Positions 1 to 5,449 of a stretch of 6,303 nucleotides of DNA are shown piece after piece (positions within the stretch are counted from its first letter, which is position 1; each line of letters opens with the position of its first letter). The position numbers and the translations under genes are program-made. The notes under the pieces are model-generated. The model worked only from the letters and a program-made list of their open reading frames with translations. It was not told where the DNA came from and ran no database searches. Location: NCBI GenBank assembly GCA_016927185.1, contig JAFGND010000068.1, positions 1 through 6,303 on the forward strand, in the 5' to 3' direction. Origin of the DNA: Candidatus Coatesiibacteriota bacterium (GTDB lineage: Bacteria > JAFGND01).

Positions 1-182
1 ACTGTCCAGAGATATGTCTTGTTCTGGGCATTGGAGTAATTGGCAACTTTATCCTCCAGCCATGAAGCTCCTCCATCTGTTGAGCCATATATATTGACAT
101 TTTTCATGTTAGCAGAGCAATCCCATGTCAAATAGTACTTATGACCATTATAGAAGGTTTCTCCACCTTTTGGATAAGTCAT
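1..182 (-). other. Second C-terminal Ig-like repeat of the protease, truncated at window edge
   Basis: From Met415 the protein reads TYPKGGETFYNGHKYYLTW, then NVNIYGSTDGGASW, and ends at YLWT at the window edge. This lines up element by element with the first repeat (PYPNKF...IEW, VNIYFSSDTGGTY, YTWTVP), so the tail carries at least two copies. Whether a third copy or a sorting signal follows cannot be seen. Confidence 0.6.
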
Positions 183-1424
183 TGCAACTGAGCGTTGCTG
201 TCCAATACCAAAAACTCCATCGGTTATTGCAGCACCAATAGCACATTTTCCTTGTCTTGTATGTTCAACATCTTCCAGTTTTATCTTGCACTTTGTTGAT
301 TCAACATTAGGAACAGTCCATGTATAAGATTGAGGTGCAGCATCAACATTTGAAGCGACAAGATTATAAGTGCCACCAGTATCTGATGAAAAATAGATGT
401 TAACTTTGTTAACACCCTGGCTATGCCATTCTATATTGGTAGTTGTTCCTGAAGCATAAAATTTATTTGGATAGGGGCTTTTATACCATAGGTGATTTGC
501 AATATTATTCAGAATAACATAAGCCTGCCCTGCAGATCCAATTCTATCGCCTCTTCCTATTCTCACACGTGCATATCCTGATTCACCCCAGTTGGTTCCC
601 CAGCTATTCTTTACAATCCAGTAGTTTTCAGGATGATTGTAACCGATTATGCATATCATATGACCTCCACCGTATCCAGAATTCTCATCACATTCGTAGA
701 TACCGCCTTTGTAGTACTGCCAATCATTATAAACCCTCATAGCTGCAAAAACGCATCCCTTGTTAGCAAGAGCGTCTTTTATCCCATCATAATTTCCATG
801 AGGTGTTATAGCAACCATCTCCTGTATTTGTTGTTGTGTAAAGTCCCAATCAGTGCATCTACCATCACATGTAGCATTTTTTGCTTCATAAGGCCAGCAG
901 GTTTCCCATGGGACTCCATGTGTTTCCATCCATCTTGCAAGATCATATGCTTGAGAACCACCACAACTACCACCCGAGAAGCAATCAGATACAACATACT
1001 GCTCGGAAAGATCAGGAAAGATCTTATCCATATTCAAATTAATCTTTATCTGGGCTTCTATTGCAGCAAATGTTCCAAATGCCCAGCATGCACCGCATTG
1101 CTTTTGATCCTTAATTGGTGTTGTATAGTCTTTTCCTCCCAAGTCACGCCAGTCAACATAATCAGGGAAGCCAACCTTGCTGTTAACATGCTGTTTCATT
1201 CCGCTTATATCAAGCCCACCATCTTTGATTCCATTGAAATACAATTTCTTTATTTCTTTAGGAAGTTTTGAAATGCTGGTCTCACCAGCTACCCAACTGA
1301 AACCATTTCTTTTTATACTTGCACGGGTATCTTCCAGTGTCCATTCCTTAGCAAATGCAGGAGTAACAATGGAAATAATCAGCAATCCGCACAATAAAAC
1401 AAAAAGAACCTTTCCTTTGTTCAT
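1..1424 (-). CDS. Secreted papain-family (C1A) cysteine protease with C-terminal Ig-like repeats, 3' end cut by window
   Basis: An exported endopeptidase, read from ATG at 1424 leftward through 474 codons with no stop before the window edge. Residues 1-25 are a Sec signal peptide: basic start (MNKGK), hydrophobic core, likely cleavage after AFA. Residues 26 to about 83 look like a short propeptide, including the WVAGETSISKLP stretch seen in prokaryotic C1A proenzymes. The catalytic domain follows: oxyanion Gln107 and nucleophile Cys113 in QCGACWAF, a CGGS element, His255 in GGGHMICIIGYN, and Asn273 in KNSWG. The triad is complete, so the enzyme should be active. Two tail repeats follow, from about residue 316 (SPYPNKFYASG ... 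YTWTVP) and from about 415 (MTYPKGGETF ... YLWT, incomplete). They resemble the 'PNGGE' extracellular beta-sandwich repeats of bacterial surface proteins and probably bind substrate or surface. The start is fixed by AAAGGAGG five bases upstream. The gene is transcribed away from the permease operon. Substrate unknown. Confidence 0.95.
   Translation of the reverse strand, partial: MNKGKVLFVLLCGLLIISIVTPAFAKEWTLEDTRASIKRNGFSWVAGETSISKLPKEIKKLYFNGIKDGGLDISGMKQHVNSKVGFPDYVDWRDLGGKDYTTPIKDQKQCGACWAFGTFAAIEAQIKINLNMDKIFPDLSEQYVVSDCFSGGSCGGSQAYDLARWMETHGVPWETCWPYEAKNATCDGRCTDWDFTQQQIQEMVAITPHGNYDGIKDALANKGCVFAAMRVYNDWQYYKGGIYECDENSGYGGGHMICIIGYNHPENYWIVKNSWGTNWGESGYARVRIGRGDRIGSAGQAYVILNNIANHLWYKSPYPNKFYASGTTTNIEWHSQGVNKVNIYFSSDTGGTYNLVASNVDAAPQSYTWTVPNVESTKCKIKLEDVEHTRQGKCAIGAAITDGVFGIGQQRSVAMTYPKGGETFYNGHKYYLTWDCSANMKNVNIYGSTDGGASWLEDKVANYSNAQNKTYLWT
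309..479 (-). other. First C-terminal Ig-like repeat of the protease (core)
   Basis: Residues about 316-372 of the protease run from the SPYPNKFYASG opening through NIEWHSQGVNKVNIYFSSD to YTWTVP, with a further strand-like stretch (STKCKIKLEDVE) after it. The pattern 'Pxxxxxxxxxx G xxxxxxW ... VxIxxSxDxG ... YxWTVP' matches extracellular beta-sandwich repeats common at the C-termini of bacterial secreted enzymes. The assignment rests on pattern resemblance, not on a profile search. Confidence 0.6.
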
Positions 1425-1428
1425 TTTT

Positions 1429-1437
1429 ACCTCCTTT
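1429..1437 (-). promoter_or_regulatory. Ribosome binding site of the protease gene
   Basis: On the minus strand AAAGGAGGT lies just before the ATG at 1424, with five bases between GGAGG and the start. It is the only strong Shine-Dalgarno sequence in the window, and it decides the protease start. Confidence 0.85.
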
Positions 1438-1467
1438 GTACCGTACTGAAAATTAATTACGCTTTAC

Positions 1468-1495
1468 GTTATAATAATTAATATAAACTTGTCAA
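1468..1495 (-). promoter_or_regulatory. Sigma70-like promoter for the protease gene
   Basis: On the minus strand a perfect TTGACA (1495-1490) is followed after 16 bases by TATAAC (1473-1468), one mismatch from TATAAT. Transcription would begin near 1461, giving a leader of roughly 35-40 bases that contains the AAAGGAGG site. This is a prediction from consensus matching only. Confidence 0.6.
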
Positions 1496-1500
1496 GACAA
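1489..1500. repeat. Perfect inverted repeat over the protease -35 element, possible operator
   Basis: TTGTC-aa-GACAA is a perfect 5-base inverted repeat with a 2-base spacer. It covers the TTGACA -35 hexamer of the protease promoter. Its position would let a dimeric regulator control the protease. It is short, and no regulator gene is in view, so the operator role is inference. Confidence 0.35.
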
Positions 1501-1543
1501 AAATATTTGAGTTAAAAACCAACTATCAATGCATTTAAAACTC

Positions 1544-1571
1544 TTGACTAAAACAATTCTCTTTCTATTCC
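1544..1571 (+). promoter_or_regulatory. Weak candidate promoter for the permease operon
   Basis: TTGACT (1544-1549, five of six to consensus) is followed after 16 bases by TATTCC (1566-1571, a poor -10). If real, transcription would start within a few bases of the ATG at 1581, giving a leaderless or near-leaderless message, which would fit the absence of a Shine-Dalgarno sequence there. A perfect TATAAT at 1470-1475 on this strand is an alternative -10, but its -35 (TGAAAA at 1447-1452) is poor. Confidence 0.25.
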
Positions 1572-1580
1572 TGAACAGAA

Positions 1581-2516
1581 ATGAAACTGTTTTCAAAGAA
1601 AATCATTTTTTTGTTTCTTATTCCAACTCTGTCTGTTGTAATTTGCTTTAAACTTATTCCCATAATATATGCATTCATTCTATCTTTTTACAATGCTCCT
1701 TTAGGTATGCTTGAAGGATTCATAAGTTTTGGCAATTACAGGGAATTGCTTTCAAGCAAAGACTTCTATACTGTCCTTCTTCAAACTTTCTATTTTGTAA
1801 TCTGTGCACTTCCTTTTGAAATCGGAATTGCACTTTTTTTTGCTATTCTGTTGAATAGGCAGCTAAAAGGCCTTAGTTTATACAGAACAGTCTATTTTCT
1901 TCCAGTAGTAACTTCAGTAGTGGCAGTTGCAATAGTATGGAAATGGATTTTCAAGGTTGATGGAGGACTAGCCAATCAATTTCTTGGATTATTTGGTTCG
2001 CAGGGATTGAAATGGCTTGAAGAACCAAGAGGAATTTTCATACTAATGGCAAATTCACTAGGATTTTCTATCCCGTCTTACCTTGAAGGACCAAGTCTTG
2101 CTCTTGTATCGGTTATAGTATTCAGTGTCTGGAAAGCACTTGGATACAATCTTATTATATTTATGTCTGGTCTCAAGAATATCCCTGATGAATTGTATGA
2201 AGCAGCAAAAATTGATGGTGCTTCAAATTGGCAACAATTCAGGCATATTACTTTACCATTATTAAGTCCAACCACTTTCTATATTCTCATAATGTCAACA
2301 ATAGGAACATTCCAGGCTTTCAATCAGATATATATAATGACAGAAGGTGGACCAATAGGAACAACAAAAGTAATAGTATATTATTTATATGAACAAGCTT
2401 TTGACAGCCACAGAATGGGTTATGCAAGTGCTATCAGCTTGGTTCTGTTTGTTATTATTCTTACATTAACTTTAGTACAAAGAAAAGTAGCAGAAAAAAG
2501 AGTATTTTATGGATAG
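1581..2516 (+). CDS. Sugar-type ABC transporter permease, MalF/UgpA-like
   Basis: Inner-membrane subunit of a CUT1-type (carbohydrate uptake) ABC importer, 311 residues, a normal length for the family. Hydrophobic segments lie near residues 9-35, 63-91, 103-124, 172-197, 232-252 and 280-299, giving six membrane spans. The cytoplasmic EAA loop that docks the ATPase is clear at 207-230 (EAAKIDGASNWQQFRHITLP). The following GGPIGTTKVIVYYLYEQAF is typical of the MalF/LacF/UgpA half. It lacks the large periplasmic loop of E. coli MalF. ATG 1581 is the first start after an in-frame stop at 1572 and has no visible Shine-Dalgarno sequence. The next permease gene starts 3 bases after its stop, so the two form a heterodimer and an operon. 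The solute cannot be read from the sequence: sugars, glycerol phosphate or related polyols are all possible. Confidence 0.93.
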   Translation: MKLFSKKIIFLFLIPTLSVVICFKLIPIIYAFILSFYNAPLGMLEGFISFGNYRELLSSKDFYTVLLQTFYFVICALPFEIGIALFFAILLNRQLKGLSLYRTVYFLPVVTSVVAVAIVWKWIFKVDGGLANQFLGLFGSQGLKWLEEPRGIFILMANSLGFSIPSYLEGPSLALVSVIVFSVWKALGYNLIIFMSGLKNIPDELYEAAKIDGASNWQQFRHITLPLLSPTTFYILIMSTIGTFQAFNQIYIMTEGGPIGTTKVIVYYLYEQAFDSHRMGYASAISLVLFVIILTLTLVQRKVAEKRVFYG

Positions 2517-2519
2517 AAT

Positions 2520-3332
2520 ATGCACAAGAAACTTTTAATTCATTTGATATTGATCATCTTTGGAATAACAATGATGACTCCATTTATATGGATGCTATTA
2601 ACATCATTCAAATCCCCACAGGAGGCTATTTCACAGGATTTTCATCTTTTACCAGATAAAATTGACTTAAGCAATTATATAAAAGCCTGGAAAAAAGTAC
2701 CATTTACTATTTATTTCGAGAATACAATAATAATGACTTTATTTGTGACATTGATAGTTTTAATGACATCAAGTCTTGCTGCTTTCATCTTTGCATGGGC
2801 TGATTTCAAGGGCAAGGATGTTATTTTCTATTTTCTATTATCAATGATGATGGTTCCTATGCCTGTATTTCTCATTCCAAACTATATCATACTTGATAAA
2901 CTTAACTGGCTGGATACTTTTTATGCTCTTATTGTTCCATGGAGTATCAATATTTTTTCTATTTTTCTTCTCAGGCAGCATTTCAAGACTATTCCAAAGG
3001 ATTTGATAGAAGCAGCTGTAATAGATGGTTGTACCCCTTTGAAAATCCTATGGCATGTAGTTATACCATTATCAAAACCATCTCTTGTTACAGTTGGAAT
3101 ATTCAATATAATTGGAACCTGGAACAGCTTTATGTGGCCACTTGTTGTTACAAATAGTGATGATATGAGGGTAATCCAGGTAGGTTTGTCTTTCTTTAAC
3201 CAGGGTGAAGGGACACAATGGACGTTGCAAATGGCAGCAGCTACTTTCACAATAATCCCTGTTTTGATAATTTACTTCATTGCGCAGAGAGGAATTATGG
3301 CTAATTTTGCAAGAAGTGGCATCAAAGGATAA
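2520..3332 (+). CDS. Sugar-type ABC transporter permease, MalG/UgpE-like
   Basis: The second membrane half of the CUT1 importer, 270 residues, full length. It opens with a membrane span at about 5-29 followed by MLLTSFKSPQEA, typical of MalG-type proteins. Further spans lie near 68-93, 101-122, 132-152, 187-210 and 238-256. The EAA loop is at 164-184 (EAAVIDGCTPLKILWHVVIP). The C-terminus NFARSGIKG matches the family's usual end. ATG 2520 lies 3 bases after the upstream stop, with only a weak GGA before it, so translation is probably coupled. Its 3' end overlaps the start of the nucleotidyltransferase-like gene, which places that gene in the same transcript. Neither an ATP-binding subunit nor a substrate-binding protein is in the window, so the transporter depends on partners encoded elsewhere. 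Confidence 0.93.
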   Translation: MHKKLLIHLILIIFGITMMTPFIWMLLTSFKSPQEAISQDFHLLPDKIDLSNYIKAWKKVPFTIYFENTIIMTLFVTLIVLMTSSLAAFIFAWADFKGKDVIFYFLLSMMMVPMPVFLIPNYIILDKLNWLDTFYALIVPWSINIFSIFLLRQHFKTIPKDLIEAAVIDGCTPLKILWHVVIPLSKPSLVTVGIFNIIGTWNSFMWPLVVTNSDDMRVIQVGLSFFNQGEGTQWTLQMAAATFTIIPVLIIYFIAQRGIMANFARSGIKG

Positions 3333-4440
3333 ACTAAGGTGGGTTTTTGCAAAACCTCATTTCGGTTTTAAGCTGGATGAAGTATCTTCTGAGTTATTGA
3401 ATTTAATAAGCTATTATCCATTAACAGAAGATGATTGTAAAAAGGCTTTTGGTCTCGCAGAAAAAATGGTGGACTGGGATATCTTTTTTTCTTGCTCAGA
3501 AAACCAGAAAACAATACAAACAATTGGCTATCATCTAGATAATGATTTATCTGATCTCAAGGTTCCTGAATTAATGAAAGAAAAAACTATTGATAAGTAC
3601 AAAAGCAACCTTGCATTTAATATTATAAGAACCGAGAAAATAATGCGATTTATTGATAGAATTGCTAAAGACCATGAAGTAATAATACTTAAGGGGTTAC
3701 TATTTAATGAAGTAATTTATGATAATCCGGGACTAAGATCAATGGTAGATTTTGATATTATGGTTAGACTGGAAGACCTTGAAAATATTGAAAAATTATT
3801 GAAAGAAATGGGCTTGAATAGACCAAGGGAAAAAAAATTTGCTGCATGGGAAAATAGAAGTCATCATTTATTATTCGAATATAAAACAACTGAAGCCTCC
3901 TTACTGATTGAAGTTCATAGATTATTGTTTACTGAAGGAATAATATTTCCCGATTATAATGATATCTGGAAGAATATTATTCCTGTCAATTTTTCCAATG
4001 AAACAATGTACAGAATGGATAATGAAAGATTGTGCCTTTATACAATATTGACTCTAGCAATGCAAAGTTTTGCAATAAATCTAAGACGTCTTATTGACAT
4101 TGTTACGATAGCTAATAGCTTCCCAATTAATTGGGATATTGTAAGAAATCTTGCTCAAAAATGGCAGGCTAATAATTTCCTTGAAATTGCTGCATTAATA
4201 ATGAAATCATATTATCCTGAAATTTCTTTCAAAATTACGAAGCAAGTTTCACTTCCAAGTTTTGATAAAAAAGTCTTTAATTACTATTTTGATGAAAAAA
4301 ACTACAGGTTTTACAAATATAATTTCACATTTCATAGACATAGATTAAATGCATATTTCCTTACAGAGAAAAAAGTCAATTATTTCAAACTGCTAAGCAA
4401 GAGTCTTTTTAATGCAATACTTCACGGTTATCCAGATTGA
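3307..4440 (+). CDS. Nucleotidyltransferase-like protein (PF14907 type) of a peptide-tailoring cassette
   Basis: A soluble protein of about 377 residues resembling the uncharacterised nucleotidyltransferase family PF14907, a relative of the Pol-beta-like fold often found beside HPrK-like, PqqD and radical SAM or lasso-peptide genes. Numbering from the outermost start (TTG 3280), the core is IILKG (135-139), then GLRSMVDFDIMV (151-162), whose DFD at 157-159 is the probable metal-binding Asp pair. The EVH at 211-213 and LRRLIDIVTIA around 268-278, followed by NWDIV, are also typical. Reaction and substrate are unknown. The start is uncertain: no ATG occurs before residue 63, and TTG 3280, TTG 3307 and GTG 3316 all overlap the permease end (by 53, 26 and 17 bases). 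None has a well-spaced ribosome binding site, since GAGAGGA at 3286-3292 is far from 3307. TTG 3307 is a compromise. The overlap implies co-transcription with the importer. Confidence 0.82.
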   Translation: MQEVASKDKLRWVFAKPHFGFKLDEVSSELLNLISYYPLTEDDCKKAFGLAEKMVDWDIFFSCSENQKTIQTIGYHLDNDLSDLKVPELMKEKTIDKYKSNLAFNIIRTEKIMRFIDRIAKDHEVIILKGLLFNEVIYDNPGLRSMVDFDIMVRLEDLENIEKLLKEMGLNRPREKKFAAWENRSHHLLFEYKTTEASLLIEVHRLLFTEGIIFPDYNDIWKNIIPVNFSNETMYRMDNERLCLYTILTLAMQSFAINLRRLIDIVTIANSFPINWDIVRNLAQKWQANNFLEIAALIMKSYYPEISFKITKQVSLPSFDKKVFNYYFDEKNYRFYKYNFTFHRHRLNAYFLTEKKVNYFKLLSKSLFNAILHGYPD

Positions 4441-4532
4441 CAAATTGCTTGACTAATATATAGTTGATATTGAACTCCTGCTAAAAAATAAGTGCGGCAC
4501 TAAATTTGCTTAATACTCATTGGGAAGATTCT
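4441..4532 (+). other. Intergenic gap between nucleotidyltransferase-like and kinase-like genes
   Basis: This 92-base AT-rich gap is the only real break in the rightward block. I see no terminator hairpin and no reading frame long enough for a credible precursor peptide. A poor promoter-like pair is present: TTGATA (4464-4469), 17 bases, then AATAAG (4487-4492, four of six to TATAAT). It also holds CTTGACTAA (4448-4456), shared with the region before the first permease. The kinase-like genes may therefore be read from the upstream transcript, a weak internal promoter, or both. Confidence 0.3.
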
Positions 4533-5174
4533 ATGCAAATACAAGTAGGTCCTTTGAATATAGGCTTTGTTGGTTTAAAACCAATATGGACAAAACATTT
4601 TGAAATATGGAAAAGCAAATGTAATAGCAAAAGTTGTTGCTATAAGTTGGATTATGAGGATTCCTGTTTTTTTAGATCAAGACTTATGGATATCATAGAT
4701 AGCGAATGCAAAAACCATACTACCATTTGTTTGCACAGTCTGGGTGTTCTCCATGATGAAAAAGTACTGCTCTTTATTGGAAAAAGTGGAAGCGGTAAAA
4801 GTACATTGGCAAACAAGTTTCGCGAAATAGAGAATTGCAAAGTGTTTAGTGAAGAAGGGAATTTAGTTGACTATGATAAAGTTCCGATAATAGCTTTCGA
4901 TACTCCTATTAGAGGCAAAGAAGACAAATCTTCAGGTTATCCTCAATCTGGAGAGGTGAAAAGTATCTATTTCTTGAATCAAGACATATCAAACAGGATA
5001 GAGAAATTGGATATACTAAGTATCGTAGAGAACATTTATGCAAATCACTGGTATAACTTGGACCAGAATTTTTTCGCAGAAAGGGTTTTGGATTTTGTTT
5101 CAGTAGCATCACCGTCAATTCCATTCTTTAATCTCTATTTTAATAAAAAACTGGATGTAAGAGAACTACTATGA
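4533..5174 (+). CDS. HPr-kinase-like P-loop protein of a peptide-tailoring cassette
   Basis: A 213-residue ATP- or GTP-binding protein related to the C-terminal domain of HPr kinase/phosphorylase. The family motif order is visible: ICLHSLGVL (65-73) for the usual LHAA strand, Walker A GKSGSGKST (83-91), KVFSEEGN (103-110) where active relatives usually carry Asp-Asp, and DTPIRG (123-128). HPrK-like proteins in RiPP clusters, such as lasso-peptide clusters, phosphorylate the peptide or have unknown roles; here the role is inferred from neighbours. It is shorter than the roughly 300 residues I expect for the family, and its first 66 residues hold six cysteines (30, 35, 36, 45, 59, 66). ATG 4533 is preferred because GGGAAG lies about seven bases upstream; an in-frame TTG at 4506 would add nine residues but lacks such a site. 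Its stop overlaps the next start as ATGA, so translation is coupled to the PqqD-like gene. Confidence 0.8.
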   Translation: MQIQVGPLNIGFVGLKPIWTKHFEIWKSKCNSKSCCYKLDYEDSCFFRSRLMDIIDSECKNHTTICLHSLGVLHDEKVLLFIGKSGSGKSTLANKFREIENCKVFSEEGNLVDYDKVPIIAFDTPIRGKEDKSSGYPQSGEVKSIYFLNQDISNRIEKLDILSIVENIYANHWYNLDQNFFAERVLDFVSVASPSIPFFNLYFNKKLDVRELL

Positions 5175-5449
5175 CAGATAATCTTCCATTAAGAAGTAAG
5201 CTAGTAGCGTACAGGAATATGCAGAATGAGATGGTTTTAGTACATAAGAAGACCCAGATGATGCTTCAATTGAATAAAATGGGAGCTTATATCTGGGAAC
5301 AACTTGACGGGAAGAAAACTTTTAACGATATTATAGTAATGATAAAAAACAGCTTTGAAGTGGATGAAAATGAGGATATTGAAAAAGACGTAACAGATTT
5401 CATCAAAAGTCTAGAAGAAAACCAGATGATAGATTATGTCAGAGTATAA
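5171..5449 (+). CDS. PqqD-like peptide-binding (RRE) protein
   Basis: A 92-residue protein of the PqqD family, the usual length for a stand-alone RiPP recognition element. In such pathways it binds the leader of the precursor peptide and presents it to the radical SAM enzyme. The family pattern is clear: an N-terminal strand region (KLVAYRNMQNEMVLVHKKT), then LQLNKMGAYIWEQLDGKKTFNDI with the conserved Leu-Asn, Trp and Gly positions, then an acidic helix and a closing helix ending EENQMIDYV. It starts inside the stop of the kinase-like gene (ATGA, 4-base overlap) and its 3' end overlaps the maturase gene by 14 bases. This packing strongly suggests equimolar synthesis of one complex. It is not taken as true PqqD because no other pyrroloquinoline quinone gene (pqqA, B, C) is present. 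Confidence 0.9.
   Translation: MTDNLPLRSKLVAYRNMQNEMVLVHKKTQMMLQLNKMGAYIWEQLDGKKTFNDIIVMIKNSFEVDENEDIEKDVTDFIKSLEENQMIDYVRV

Noticed and set aside
633-1271. Long plus-strand frame of 212 codons
   Set aside because: It is the antisense of the papain catalytic domain. Its product shows no family pattern, while the minus frame has the full C1A motif set.
1371-1400. Lipoprotein signal at the protease Cys12
   Set aside because: LLCG lies in the middle of the hydrophobic core and does not fit the lipobox ahead of the cysteine. AFA at 23-25 is a better signal peptidase I site.
1177-1449. Plus-strand frame of 90 codons
   Set aside because: Antisense of the protease N-terminus and its ribosome binding site; no independent support.
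2921-3250. Minus-strand frame of 109 codons inside the second permease, plus a 72-codon frame at 2939-3157
   Set aside because: Both are shadows of the MalG-like gene, whose frame has the EAA loop and correct membrane topology. Neither resembles a precursor peptide.
4441-4532. Possible precursor peptide gene in the gap
   Set aside because: Stops are frequent on the plus strand and no start with a ribosome site gives a peptide of useful length. The precursor is not here.
4652-5124. Minus-strand frames of 62 and 71 codons across the HPrK-like gene
   Set aside because: Shadows of a gene with an intact P-loop; no ribosome binding site or family features.
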